A stretch of DNA of 48,909 bases from an uncultured Pelagibacteraceae bacterium (GTDB taxonomy: Bacteria; Pseudomonadota; Alphaproteobacteria; Pelagibacterales; Pelagibacteraceae), in the NCBI GenBank assembly GCA_902554335.1, contig CACDOD010000008.1, positions 1 to 48,909 of the forward strand, given 5' to 3'. Under the pieces are notes generated by a model that did not search any database, had not been told where the DNA came from, and saw nothing but the letters and a program-made list of their open reading frames with translations. Position numbers and translations under genes: made by a program. This document shows, piece after piece, positions 8,539 to 16,780 of this stretch (the first letter of the stretch is position 1; each line of letters begins with the position of its first letter).

Positions 8539-10220
8539 TGAGTTTTTTAAAAATAAATAACCTTAGCGTTGATTATAAAATGAGAAGAGAAATAGTTCAT
8601 GCTGCTAAAAATATAAATATTGAAGTTAGTAAAGGTGAAATTTTAGGTTTAGTAGGTGAATCTGGATCAGGAAAAAGCACAGTTGGAAACGCAATCATTA
8701 ATTTAATCGACGAACCAGGTAAAGTTTCTAATGGAACAATTCATTTAGGAGATATAAATATTCAAGAAGACCCTGAAAATATTATTAAATATAGAGGAAA
8801 AAAAATTGGTTTAATTTTTCAAGATCCTCAAACCTCTTTAAACCCAATTTTTACAATTGGAGAACAGCTAATTGAAACAATTCAAACCCATTTAAAATTA
8901 GATGCGGATCAAGCTAAATCTAAAGCAATAAATTTACTCAAAGAAGTAGGAATAAAGGATGCAGAAAAAAGATTTAATAACTATCCTCATCAATTCTCAG
9001 GAGGTATGAGACAAAGAGTTGTTATTTCTTTGGCTTTATGCTGCGAACCTGAGTTACTAATTGCTGATGAGCCAACAACAGCTCTAGATGTTTCCATTCA
9101 ATCTCAAATACTTGAATTAATTAAAAAACTTACCAGGGAAAGAAATTTGGCAGTTATTTTAATCACACACGATATGGGTGTAATAGCAGAAACTACAGAT
9201 AGGGTAGCTGTTATGAAAAATGGGAAACTTGTAGAAATAGGTCTAACAAAAGAAATTTTAACACAACCTAAAGAAACCTATACTAAAAGCTTAGTCAGTT
9301 CAGTACCACCAACAAATAAAAAAATATCTAGATTTATAATTGTAGAAAAAGAAAATCAGCTAATTAAAAACACCAATATTAAAATTTTGAATAGATGGAC
9401 AAAGAAAGAAATTACTAAACAAGATTTAGTTGAAGTAAATAATTTATTTAAATCATTTGACGATAACTTTTTCACAGAAAGTTCAAAAAATGTTGTAATG
9501 GCTGTCGATGATGTATCATTTAGAATTATGGAGGGTGAGTCTTTTGGTCTCGTTGGTGAAAGTGGTAGTGGAAAATCAACTATAGCTAAAATGATTGTTA
9601 ATTTGTTTAAACCTTCTGCAGGTCAAATTTATTTTGATAAAACTTGTATTACAAAAATTACAAATAACAAAGAAATGATGAAGTTTAGAAAACAAATTCA
9701 AATGATTTTTCAAGATCCTTATTCATCATTAAATGGCAGATTGAAAGTCGAGGATATTATAGCAGAACCAATTAAACTACATAATCCCTCAATAAAAAAC
9801 ATAGACTTAAAAAACTATATTTTTGATTTATTAGAATCAGTAGAGTTATCAGCTAATTCGGCAACAAGATATCCTCATGAATTTTCTGGTGGTCAAAGAC
9901 AAAGAATTTCAATAGCTCGTGCATTAGCTACACAACCAAGATTATTAGTATGTGATGAACCAACCTCGGCTTTAGATGTAAGTATCCAGGCCCAGATATT
10001 AAATTTATTAAAAGATCTACAAGAACAATTAAATCTAACTATATTATTTATCAGTCATGACTTGCCAGTTGTTAGACAAATGTGTGATAGAATCGGTGTT
10101 TTAAGAAATGGTAAACTTTGTGAGGTTTCAAACTCAGAGGAATTATTTCAAAACCCAAGACATGAATATACAAAAGAATTATTAAGATTAATGCCAAAAA
10201 TAGAAACAATTTATAATTAA
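8538..10220 (+). CDS. Fused double ATPase of the dipeptide ABC transporter (DppD-DppF fusion)
   Basis: 560 residues carrying two complete nucleotide-binding domains. Domain 1: Walker A GESGSGKST (40-48), signature FSGGMRQR (153-160), Walker B LLIADEP (173-179). Domain 2: Walker A GESGSGKST (340-348), signature FSGGQRQR (449-456), Walker B VCDEP. A lysine-rich linker (about 255-300) joins them. E. coli Dpp/Opp use two separate proteins; fused forms such as GsiA/YejF-like are known. I start it at the ATG at 8538 that shares a base with the preceding stop (TAATG); an upstream ATG at 8502 would add a segment out of the family. It energises the permease pair encoded just upstream. Confidence 0.95.
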   Translation: MSFLKINNLSVDYKMRREIVHAAKNINIEVSKGEILGLVGESGSGKSTVGNAIINLIDEPGKVSNGTIHLGDINIQEDPENIIKYRGKKIGLIFQDPQTSLNPIFTIGEQLIETIQTHLKLDADQAKSKAINLLKEVGIKDAEKRFNNYPHQFSGGMRQRVVISLALCCEPELLIADEPTTALDVSIQSQILELIKKLTRERNLAVILITHDMGVIAETTDRVAVMKNGKLVEIGLTKEILTQPKETYTKSLVSSVPPTNKKISRFIIVEKENQLIKNTNIKILNRWTKKEITKQDLVEVNNLFKSFDDNFFTESSKNVVMAVDDVSFRIMEGESFGLVGESGSGKSTIAKMIVNLFKPSAGQIYFDKTCITKITNNKEMMKFRKQIQMIFQDPYSSLNGRLKVEDIIAEPIKLHNPSIKNIDLKNYIFDLLESVELSANSATRYPHEFSGGQRQRISIARALATQPRLLVCDEPTSALDVSIQAQILNLLKDLQEQLNLTILFISHDLPVVRQMCDRIGVLRNGKLCEVSNSEELFQNPRHEYTKELLRLMPKIETIYN

Positions 10221-10232
10221 AGGAGGTTTTAG

Positions 10233-10625
10233 ATGGCAATTTTTAAAATGATAGAGGAGATTGAAGCAAGTGGAAAAGTAAAAGAGGTTTTTGATGATAT
10301 CAAAAGTTCAAGAGGGATAACAGAAATTCCAAATTTTTGGAAGATGTTGGCTAATGATCCTAATGAGCTAGAAAGATCTTGGAATTCTTTAAAACAAGTA
10401 ATGAGAAAGGGAGCCTTAGATCCAATTACAAAAGAATTAATTTATGTTGCAGTGTCAATAACAAATAGTTGTGAATATTGTACAAAATCCCATTCATTCG
10501 CTGCAAAAAAGAAAGGAGCTACTGACGAAATGCTAAAAGAGATGATAGCAGTTGTTGGTTTAGCAAATAAAAATAATAAACTAGTGGACTCCTATCAGGT
10601 TGAGATAGATGAAATTTATAAATAA
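10233..10625 (+). CDS. AhpD-like / carboxymuconolactone decarboxylase family protein
   Basis: 130 residues. The AhpD-type redox motif is present as C80-E-Y-C83 followed by H87 (SCEYCTKSH), with the upstream glutamate in the KELIYVAVS helix. AhpD proteins act as alkylhydroperoxidases or disulfide reductases; many family members are uncharacterised. A strong AAAGGAGG ribosome binding site precedes the ATG, and the gene follows the transporter ATPase by 12 bases, so it is probably the operon's last gene. Whether it acts on imported peptide-derived compounds is unknown. It ends one base before the convergent dehydrogenase. Confidence 0.88.
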   Translation: MAIFKMIEEIEASGKVKEVFDDIKSSRGITEIPNFWKMLANDPNELERSWNSLKQVMRKGALDPITKELIYVAVSITNSCEYCTKSHSFAAKKKGATDEMLKEMIAVVGLANKNNKLVDSYQVEIDEIYK

Positions 10626-10626
10626 T

Positions 10627-11541
10627 TCAATTAATAGGATAATCCCAAGCATCTCCCCCTATTACTTTTGAGATAGCTGAAAAATCTTTTGTGTCATTAC
10701 CTTCTTCACAAAATTTGGAATAAATATTTAATGCCATTTCACCCAAAGGTATTGAAGCATTTACATTTTTGGCACACTCGTTTGCTAATTTTAAATCTTT
10801 ATTCATCATTCCCGCTGAAAAACCAGGTTTATATTTATTGTTTGAAGGTGTTCCTTCTATTAAACCCGGTAGCGGAGGGTAAACTGCAATAGGCCAACTA
10901 TTACCTGATGCATTTTTCATTATTTCGTGTACTTTTTTTATATCAATATTTAATCTCTTAGCTAGCATTAAAGATTCTGATGCAGCTATCATAGTAATAC
11001 CTAAAGACATATTGTTACAAATTTTTGCACCATTTCCACTTCCAACTTTACCTGCATGGTAAATATTTTTACCCATTATTTTCAATATTGGATGTGCCTT
11101 TTCAAATGCTTCTGCTGATCCTCCAACCATTATATTTAAAGAAGCTTTTTGTGCACCCATAACGCCTCCACTTACAGGAGCATCTATCATCAAGATTTCT
11201 TTATTTTCCGCAGCTTTTCCAATTTCTTTTGAAGTATCTATATCGATCGTAGAACAATCTATAAGTAAACAATTTTTTGATACTTTATTAATTATCCCAT
11301 CTTCACCTAAATATATTTTTTTAGAATGTTTACCTTCGGGTAGCATTGTTATTACTGTTGAAGTTTTCTCTGTAATTAGATCATTAATATTATCTACTGT
11401 TTCTAGACCATTCTCTTTTGCTTTATTAAGCATTTCTCTTGAGATATCAAAAACTTTTATTTTGTATCCTGCTTTATAAATATTAGTTGCCATAGGATTG
11501 CCCATATTACCTACACCTATGAAAGCAATTGTATCAGACAT
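10627..11541 (-). CDS. 3-hydroxyisobutyrate dehydrogenase family oxidoreductase
   Basis: 304 residues. The N-terminal Rossmann fold has IGVGNMGNPMA (8-18) for NAD(P) binding, followed by the substrate motif DAPVSGGVMGA (about 120-130), and the catalytic lysine is Lys173 in GSGNGAKICNNM. The C-terminal KDFSAI segment resembles MmsB-type enzymes of valine breakdown. Close relatives are tartronate-semialdehyde reductase and other beta-hydroxyacid dehydrogenases, so the substrate stays open. It is the last gene of a long minus-strand run that starts near 14.38 kb; a good AAGGAGAAATT ribosome binding site lies just before the ATG. Confidence 0.88.
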   Translation of the reverse strand: MSDTIAFIGVGNMGNPMATNIYKAGYKIKVFDISREMLNKAKENGLETVDNINDLITEKTSTVITMLPEGKHSKKIYLGEDGIINKVSKNCLLIDCSTIDIDTSKEIGKAAENKEILMIDAPVSGGVMGAQKASLNIMVGGSAEAFEKAHPILKIMGKNIYHAGKVGSGNGAKICNNMSLGITMIAASESLMLAKRLNIDIKKVHEIMKNASGNSWPIAVYPPLPGLIEGTPSNNKYKPGFSAGMMNKDLKLANECAKNVNASIPLGEMALNIYSKFCEEGNDTKDFSAISKVIGGDAWDYPIN

Positions 11542-11553
11542 AATTTCTCCTTT

Positions 11554-11781
11554 TTATTTAGTATTGTTATCGACAAATTTTTTTACAATTGGACCTACAA
11601 CTAATACTGTTCCAATTGCGATAGGTAAGCTTACAGACCATGCTTTTAAAAACCTTCCAAAATAATCCATATCAAAGCCTGTATTCACATATGTGATTAT
11701 TAATGTCATTAATAAACTCATACCAAACCCCATCAAGAGTATATAAATAAAATTAGAATATTTTTTTGGTATTAATTTCAT
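11554..11781 (-). CDS. DUF2798-type small membrane protein
   Basis: 75 residues with two hydrophobic helices (about 11-32 and 45-66) and the MKLIPKKY start and FGRFLKAWSVSLPIAIGTVLVVGPIVKKFV pattern that I recognise from the DUF2798 family of two-helix membrane proteins. Function unknown. It overlaps the end of the second SMR gene by 4 bases, so it is translated together with the SMR pair and could be an accessory of that transporter. Confidence 0.8.
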   Translation of the reverse strand: MKLIPKKYSNFIYILLMGFGMSLLMTLIITYVNTGFDMDYFGRFLKAWSVSLPIAIGTVLVVGPIVKKFVDNNTK

Positions 11782-12113
11782 TTTACACTTCCTAAATAAT
11801 TTACCATCACCACTCCAATAATAATCAATATGATGCCAATTATTCCATAAATATTTGGAACTTGATTAAATTTTAGTACAGCAAAAAGTACAACTCCAGT
11901 TACTGTTAATCCACTATAAGTTGAGTATGCGAAACCAACGGGAAGAGCTGACATTGCTTTTGCAATTGAGAACATTGTTATACACATAAATAAAATACAT
12001 AAAACAGAAGGAGTTAATTTTGTAAATCCTTCTGATATTTTGGCTAAACTATTTGAAACAATTCCAAAAAAAATTCCAATAGTTAAAAAAAAATATCCAT
12101 ACAAAGGTTTCAT
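11778..12113 (-). CDS. SMR-family (EmrE-like) membrane protein, second of a pair
   Basis: 111 residues, four helices of the small multidrug resistance fold, ending in IIGVVMVNYLG as EmrE-type proteins do. I start it at the ATG 12111-12113, one base after the upstream stop, rather than an upstream TTG. Landmarks conserved with EmrE are SEGFTKLTPS after TM1, the GFAYSTYSGLTV stretch in TM3 and the final GIILIIIGVVMVN helix. Odd: TM1 reads FFLTIGIFFGIVSNSLAK and has no acidic residue, whereas EmrE-type pumps need Glu14 there. It probably forms a heterodimer with the gene at 12115. Confidence 0.85.
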   Translation of the reverse strand: MKPLYGYFFLTIGIFFGIVSNSLAKISEGFTKLTPSVLCILFMCITMFSIAKAMSALPVGFAYSTYSGLTVTGVVLFAVLKFNQVPNIYGIIGIILIIIGVVMVNYLGSVK

Positions 12114-12114
12114 A

Positions 12115-12447
12115 TTATTTATTACCAAGCAAATTTACTAACAATACACCTGAAATTATTAGAATTAATCCAATTAAAGTATAAAAATTTGGAACCTGTT
12201 GGAACTTTATTACTCCTACAACAGATGTTGCAACTATACACAAGCCAGCAAATGAAGCATATGTTATTCCAACTGGAATAGATTTCATAACAATTGATAA
12301 AGTATACATACATGCAACAATCGTAATTGCTGTTATTAAACTAGGAACCAATAAAGTAAAACCATCAGCACTTTTTGCAAAACTGTTTGAGGCTGTTCCT
12401 AAAAATACTGCAATTATTAAAATTATATAAGCTGTAAGATTACCCAT
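12115..12447 (-). CDS. SMR-family (EmrE-like) membrane protein, first of a pair
   Basis: 110 residues with four TM helices and the SMR pattern (ADGFTLLVPS after TM1, SIPVGITYASFAGLCIV in TM3, LIISGVLLVNLLG at the end). Paired SMR genes usually make antiparallel heterodimers such as EbrAB or MdtIJ. As in its partner, TM1 (IILIIAVFLGTASNSFAK) contains no Glu or Asp and shares an SNS-x-AK motif with the partner where EmrE has its glutamate helix. Export substrate unknown. It overlaps the preceding isomerase-like gene by 8 bases. Confidence 0.86.
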   Translation of the reverse strand: MGNLTAYIILIIAVFLGTASNSFAKSADGFTLLVPSLITAITIVACMYTLSIVMKSIPVGITYASFAGLCIVATSVVGVIKFQQVPNFYTLIGLILIISGVLLVNLLGNK

Positions 12448-13036
12448 TTTTTTTCGACCAAGTTATAGCATCTTCCATCCTATCATCTCCCCAGAAGATT
12501 TCACTATTAACTACGAACGAAGGGCTTCCAAAAACTTTATTATTACGAGCACTATCTGTATTTGCTAAAAATTCTTTTGTTATTTGCTCAGAATTTGCAA
12601 TATTTATAATTTTATCTTTTTCTAAGTTTAGTTCAGAACATATTTCAGAGATATTTGGTTCAGTGGCAGGTTCTTTTTCTTCTTGAAACCATCTTTTGTA
12701 AGTGAGTTTTATATATTCAATTCCCCAGCCTTCTTTTAATCCTACAATCGCTATTTTATTAGCTAGATCAAATTGAGTTAAAGGATATGGGACTGGTGTT
12801 TTTGCAAAAAATCCATACCCTTCAGCTCTTCTTTCGATATCTCTCCACATGTAATCAACTTTATTTTTTTTATCATCCGGAAAAGGATGATTATTCATCT
12901 CATTCATTATTATTCTGACACTAAATGGAATCCAATTGAATTTTACTTGATGTTTTTTTTCAACATCAAGAATTCTTGTTACAGTTAGGTAAGTATAGGT
13001 ACTTCCTATTGAAAAATAAAAATCAATATTACTCAC
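12440..13036 (-). CDS. DsbA-fold 2-hydroxychromene-2-carboxylate isomerase-like protein
   Basis: 198 residues. It opens with IDFYFSIGSTYTYLTVTRI, the HCCA-isomerase/kappa-GST start in which a serine near residue 12-13 replaces the CXXC of DsbA, and closes with FGSPSFVVNSEIFWGDDRMEDAI, the family's cis-Pro and C-terminal signature. HCCA isomerase acts in naphthalene breakdown using glutathione, but most homologues in marine bacteria act on unknown substrates, probably in glutathione-dependent chemistry. It directly abuts the NTF2-like gene. Confidence 0.87.
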   Translation of the reverse strand: MSNIDFYFSIGSTYTYLTVTRILDVEKKHQVKFNWIPFSVRIIMNEMNNHPFPDDKKNKVDYMWRDIERRAEGYGFFAKTPVPYPLTQFDLANKIAIVGLKEGWGIEYIKLTYKRWFQEEKEPATEPNISEICSELNLEKDKIINIANSEQITKEFLANTDSARNNKVFGSPSFVVNSEIFWGDDRMEDAITWSKKNG

Positions 13037-13357
13037 TTATTTTGGCATTGGCGTTGCACCAGTTTCTAAACTGACAATTTTTCCATTATCATATTTATAA
13101 ACCGCCATCACTGCCTCAACATTTCCATCATCAAACGTTACGAATGCATGGTGTATTCCAACTTCATTATTTTCGTAAACAATTCTTGTTTTATCTTGTT
13201 TAATATCACCACTCATAGCCCATTTGATAACATCATCTTTACTTAAAGTATTTCCTGATTTGTGCATTGTGAATTTAAAATCATCATGCAAAAGTTCATT
13301 CATCGCTGCCTCATCTTTATTTTTCATTGCAGCACTGTATTTTTCTAATATAGACAT
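13037..13357 (-). CDS. NTF2-like (SnoaL/ketosteroid-isomerase fold) protein
   Basis: 106 residues of the cystatin-like alpha+beta NTF2 fold: an N-terminal helix pair YSAAMKNKDEAAMNELLHDDFKFTMH typical of SnoaL-like proteins, then strands including EVGIHHAFVTFDDGNVEAVMAVYKYDNGKIVSLETGA. These folds make small binding pockets and can be isomerases, hydrolases or stress proteins; catalytic identity is not readable here. An AAGGAGAGATAAAT ribosome binding site stands before the ATG. Located in the middle of the nine-gene run. Confidence 0.8.
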   Translation of the reverse strand: MSILEKYSAAMKNKDEAAMNELLHDDFKFTMHKSGNTLSKDDVIKWAMSGDIKQDKTRIVYENNEVGIHHAFVTFDDGNVEAVMAVYKYDNGKIVSLETGATPMPK

Positions 13358-13370
13358 ATTTATCTCTCCT

Positions 13371-13661
13371 TTATGCTCCTTTTATTATTATCCCATTAGA
13401 CTGAGCATTTTCTAATCGAATTTTTTTTATCGGCTCATATTCTTTAGAGTTATACCATTCTAAAGCTTTTTCGTAACTTGGAAATTTTATTACTACCGTT
13501 CTTGGATGCTCCCAAGAACCCTCAATAATTTTATTTTCTCCTCCTCTAATTATATATTCAGCACCAAACTTTTTTGCTAAAGGTTTAACTTTATCAATGT
13601 ATTCTTTATAATTTTCTTGATTGGTTATATTAATATTAAAAATTGCATATCCATAAGACAT
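13371..13661 (-). CDS. DUF1330 family protein
   Basis: 96 residues, dimeric alpha/beta-barrel type. The YGYAIFNINITNQENYKEYIDKVKPL start, the GAEYIIRGGENKIIEGSW centre and VVIKFPSYEKALEWYNSKEYEPIKKIR are hallmark DUF1330 segments. Function of the family is unknown. It sits with other small cytoplasmic enzymes of unclear role (NTF2-like, HCCA-isomerase-like), an arrangement suggestive of a small-molecule detoxification or catabolic unit; that is inference. Confidence 0.88.
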   Translation of the reverse strand: MSYGYAIFNINITNQENYKEYIDKVKPLAKKFGAEYIIRGGENKIIEGSWEHPRTVVIKFPSYEKALEWYNSKEYEPIKKIRLENAQSNGIIIKGA

Positions 13662-13709
13662 ATTTAATTTTCCTATCTTATTTTAATAATTTAATACTTT
13701 ATATTTTTT

Positions 13710-14087
13710 TTAATATAGGGTTTGTATTACTTTTTTAACTTTTTCTTCACCATTCGGTACAATCTTGTTTACAAAAGCATGACAATCATTTGTTTTTGCT
13801 TCATCATATTTAGAGCCATAATGTTTATCTACTCCTTTATTAACTCCATCATCCCACTCTTTTTCATCAATACCAATTTCTAATGCATAAGTTTTTAATA
13901 CCTTTACAGATGCCATTGATTTTTCTTTCATGGAGTACTCAAATGTTTCACCACTTGGTAAAAAGTAATTTGCCATATAAATTCCACTACATTCGTAAGC
14001 TTTATCTTTTTCAGTATTTGACATACCAGCAAATGCAATTTTTGTTAAAAATAAACTTGATAAAATAATTAATAATAATTTTTTCAT
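13710..14087 (-). CDS. Small secreted protein of unknown function
   Basis: 125 residues. I start at the ATG 14085-14087 because MKKLLLIILSSLFLTKIAFAG is a textbook signal peptide (cleavage near AFA-G); a longer upstream reading would bury it. The ATG overlaps the stop of the upstream gene by one base (TAATG). The mature part of about 105 residues is charged and helical and contains two cysteines (in YECSGIY and TNDCHAF) that could form a disulfide in the periplasm. No family recognised. Confidence 0.78.
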   Translation of the reverse strand: MKKLLLIILSSLFLTKIAFAGMSNTEKDKAYECSGIYMANYFLPSGETFEYSMKEKSMASVKVLKTYALEIGIDEKEWDDGVNKGVDKHYGSKYDEAKTNDCHAFVNKIVPNGEEKVKKVIQTLY

Positions 14088-14377
14088 TACATCTCCATCT
14101 TTGTTAGTTCCCAAGCTGTCATACTGTTTACACACTCGTCAAAAATTGGTTTTCCAACTGGATGTGTTCCAGATACTAACAGTTTCATTGCATCCATATT
14201 ATGAACATGCACTTTAAACATTATTCCACCTTTATCAGGTGTTACTGAAGCAATAGTTTTTTCTGGATAAGCTGCTGATTTTCTTACAGTCATACCTTCA
14301 TCAGATTGCATCCATCCCATAAATTTTTCAAACTTTCCATCTTTTAGATCAACATACACTAATATTTCTTTTTCCAT
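14087..14377 (-). CDS. Hypothetical small cytoplasmic protein
   Basis: 96 residues, alternating strands and helices (EILVYVDLKDGKFEKFMGWM at the start, GIMFKVHVHNMDAMKLLVSG in the middle) that suggest a ferredoxin-like alpha/beta dimer, akin to DUF1330/ABM-type folds. No function recognised. It has a clear AAAGGAG ribosome binding site and is the first gene of the nine-gene minus-strand run ending at 10.63 kb, so the promoter of that unit should lie in 14378-14460. Confidence 0.75.
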   Translation of the reverse strand: MEKEILVYVDLKDGKFEKFMGWMQSDEGMTVRKSAAYPEKTIASVTPDKGGIMFKVHVHNMDAMKLLVSGTHPVGKPIFDECVNSMTAWELTKMEM

Positions 14378-14465
14378 TTTTAACTCCTTTAGTTAATTAT
14401 TTTATTTAGTTTAATTAATAGATGAGTAAATTCTAACGTTTTTATAACAAATCAGCTATGCGTGA

Positions 14466-15467
14466 TTATAGCCAATTTGGAAAGGGCAGACCTTTTTCTT
14501 GAAGAAATTGTTTATTGAACATCTTGGAGTTGTACTTATCAGATTTATCACAAAGTATAGTAACAATAGTTTTTCCTGGACCTAATTCTCTAGCAAGTCT
14601 TATAGCACCAGCAATATTCACACCACAGCTAGTTCCTAAACTTAAACCCTCATTTTTTATTAAATCAAAAAGTATTGGCAAAGACTCATGATCATCTATA
14701 GAAAAAGCTCCATCAATTTTTGCTTCAGCAAAATTAGCTGTCACTCTACTTGAACCTATTCCTTCTGTAATTGATCCACCCTCAGATTTCAATTCTCCAT
14801 TTAAAATGTAATTATAAAGTGCAGATCCTGCTGGATCAGATAAAAAAATCTTAACGTTCTTATTTTTTTCTTTTAAATAACTACTAACTCCACCAATAGT
14901 TCCACCTGTACCAGATGCACAAATAAAACCGTCTATTTTACCATCTGTTTGCTCCCAAATTTCTGGACCGGTAGTCTCATAATGACCTTTTAAGTTTGCG
15001 GTGTTATCAAATTGATTTGCCCAAACTACACCGTAATTATTTGTACTTTTTAATTCGTCAGCTAATCTACCTGCAACTTTTACATAATTACCATCATCCT
15101 TATAAGGTTTTGGCGGTACTAGTCTTAAATCAGCACCAATATTTTTCAAAGTATCTTTTTTTTCCTTAGTTTGATTGTCATTCATTACAATAATAGTTTT
15201 GTAACCTAAAGAATTTCCTAAAAGACATAAACCAATGCCAGTATTTCCTGCTGTTCCCTCCACAATAATTCCACCTTTTGAAATTAATTTTTTTTCTTGA
15301 GCATCTTTAATTAATGCAAGAGCTGCTCGATCTTTTACCGATCCGCCAGGGTTTAAATATTCAGCTTTACCATAAATATTACATCCAGTGATTTCAGATG
15401 CAGCTTTAAGTTTTATTAACGGTGTATTTCCTATACTTTCAATAAAATTATTTTTAAAATTTTTCAT
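14466..15467 (-). CDS. cysK: Cysteine synthase (O-acetylserine sulfhydrylase family)
   Basis: 333 residues, PLP fold type II. The SIGNTPLIKL start, NPGGSVKDRAA with the PLP lysine Lys45, and the phosphate/substrate loop EGTAGNTGIGL (in place of the more usual TSGNTG) identify the alphaproteobacterial cysteine-synthase group; SGTGGTIGGVSSYLK is the second PLP-phosphate loop. It joins O-acetylserine with sulfide to make cysteine. It shares one base with the cysE stop upstream, giving a cysE-cysK operon. The C-terminal GLPFPNWL is typical. A cystathionine-beta-synthase-like role is the main alternative. Confidence 0.9.
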   Translation of the reverse strand: MKNFKNNFIESIGNTPLIKLKAASEITGCNIYGKAEYLNPGGSVKDRAALALIKDAQEKKLISKGGIIVEGTAGNTGIGLCLLGNSLGYKTIIVMNDNQTKEKKDTLKNIGADLRLVPPKPYKDDGNYVKVAGRLADELKSTNNYGVVWANQFDNTANLKGHYETTGPEIWEQTDGKIDGFICASGTGGTIGGVSSYLKEKNKNVKIFLSDPAGSALYNYILNGELKSEGGSITEGIGSSRVTANFAEAKIDGAFSIDDHESLPILFDLIKNEGLSLGTSCGVNIAGAIRLARELGPGKTIVTILCDKSDKYNSKMFNKQFLQEKGLPFPNWL

Positions 15468-16045
15468 TATCTTTTTTCTTTTTTAGTTTCTTCAGTTACA
15501 GCATATGGTTTGAATTCTTCACTTGATACTCCAATATTTCTAGCCGGTATACCAACCATTACAGCATTTTCTGGAACATCGTTTGTAACAACTGCATTTG
15601 AACCTATCTTTGAATTTTTTCCTATTGTAATTGGTCCAAGTATTTGTGCTCCTGATCCAATAACTGCATTATTCATAATTGTTGGATGTCGTTTGTTATT
15701 TCTTTGTTGGTCTGAGTTAATACTAGGAGATATTCCACCAAGAGTTACATTATGGTAAATTGTAACATTATCTCCAATATCTGATGTTTCTCCAATAACA
15801 ACACCCATACCATGATCTATAAATAAATTTTTTCCGATTTTTGCGCCTGGATGAATTTCTATTCCTGTTAAAAATCTTGAAAATTGTGATATTATTTTTG
15901 CAACTAGATGAAACTTTGCCAGTGAAAAGAAATTTGCAATTTTATAAAAGAAAACTGCTTTTACACCTGGGTAAGTGAGGATGACACTTAATTTTGAACG
16001 GGCAGCAGGATCCCTATCAATTATTGATTGTAAATATTCATTCAT
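15467..16045 (-). CDS. cysE: Serine O-acetyltransferase
   Basis: 192 residues. It has the left-handed beta-helix of hexapeptide acetyltransferases with [26 protein letters not shown] and the acetyl-CoA site [36 protein letters not shown] is the serine-binding helical region. It is shorter than the 270-residue E. coli enzyme because the N-terminal helical bundle is mostly missing, as in EpsC/SrpH-type variants. It makes O-acetylserine for the adjacent cysteine synthase. Divergent from the peroxiredoxin gene; the 72-base gap must hold both promoters. Confidence 0.93.
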   Translation of the reverse strand: MNEYLQSIIDRDPAARSKLSVILTYPGVKAVFFYKIANFFSLAKFHLVAKIISQFSRFLTGIEIHPGAKIGKNLFIDHGMGVVIGETSDIGDNVTIYHNVTLGGISPSINSDQQRNNKRHPTIMNNAVIGSGAQILGPITIGKNSKIGSNAVVTNDVPENAVMVGIPARNIGVSSEEFKPYAVTEETKKEKR

Positions 16046-16117
16046 ATTTTTTTACCCTGTTGTTAAAAAATGTAGTCGTTATATAATGATTATATAAAAA
16101 ATATAAAGGGGATCATA

Positions 16118-16780
16118 ATGACATTAAAAATTAATAGTTTAGCGCCCGATTTTAAAGCTAATACAACAATTGGAGAAATATCTTTTCATGAATGGTTAGG
16201 AGATAGTTGGGGAGTTTTGTTTTCACACCCAAAAGATTTTACACCAGTTTGTACAACGGAATTAGGTTCATTAGCTAAAATGAAACCAGAATTTGATAAA
16301 AGAAATGTTAAAGTAATTGGATTAAGCGTTGATCCTGTAGATGATCATAATAAATGGTTGAATGATATTAAAGATGTTGCTGGGATGAAACCAGAATATC
16401 CAATTATCGCAGATGAAAAATTAGAAGTTGCTAAATTATATAATATGTTAGAGGGTGATGCAGGAGTTACTTCAATGGGAAGAACTGCTGTTGACAATCA
16501 AACAGTAAGAACAGTTTTCATTATTAGACCTGATAAAAGAATAGGTTTGTTTCTTACTTACCCAATGGCTACTGGAAGAAATTTTCTAGAAATCTTGAGA
16601 GCTATAGATTCTATGCAACTAACTGCAAATCATAAAGTTGCAACTCCAGCGGATTGGAAAAAAGGTGAAAATGTTATCATTTTACCTGCTGTAAAAGATG
16701 ACGAGGCTAAAAAATTATTTCCAGATGGTTGGGATGCAGTTAAACCATATTTAAGAAAGGTGCCAGATCCAACTAAATAG
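16118..16780 (+). CDS. 1-Cys peroxiredoxin (Prx6 type)
   Basis: 220 residues, the length and order of Prx6/AhpC-TSA 1-Cys enzymes. The peroxidatic Cys45 is in HPKDFTPVCTTEL, the arginine of the active site is in GRTAVDNQTVRTVFIIRPD, and the C-terminal 1-cysPrx_C domain includes NHKVATPADWKKGENVIILP. No resolving cysteine is seen. It reduces H2O2, organic or lipid hydroperoxides in the cytoplasm. The ribosome binding site AAAGGGGAT lies before the ATG. It overlaps the convergent racemase-family gene by 8 bases. Confidence 0.95.
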   Translation: MTLKINSLAPDFKANTTIGEISFHEWLGDSWGVLFSHPKDFTPVCTTELGSLAKMKPEFDKRNVKVIGLSVDPVDDHNKWLNDIKDVAGMKPEYPIIADEKLEVAKLYNMLEGDAGVTSMGRTAVDNQTVRTVFIIRPDKRIGLFLTYPMATGRNFLEILRAIDSMQLTANHKVATPADWKKGENVIILPAVKDDEAKKLFPDGWDAVKPYLRKVPDPTK

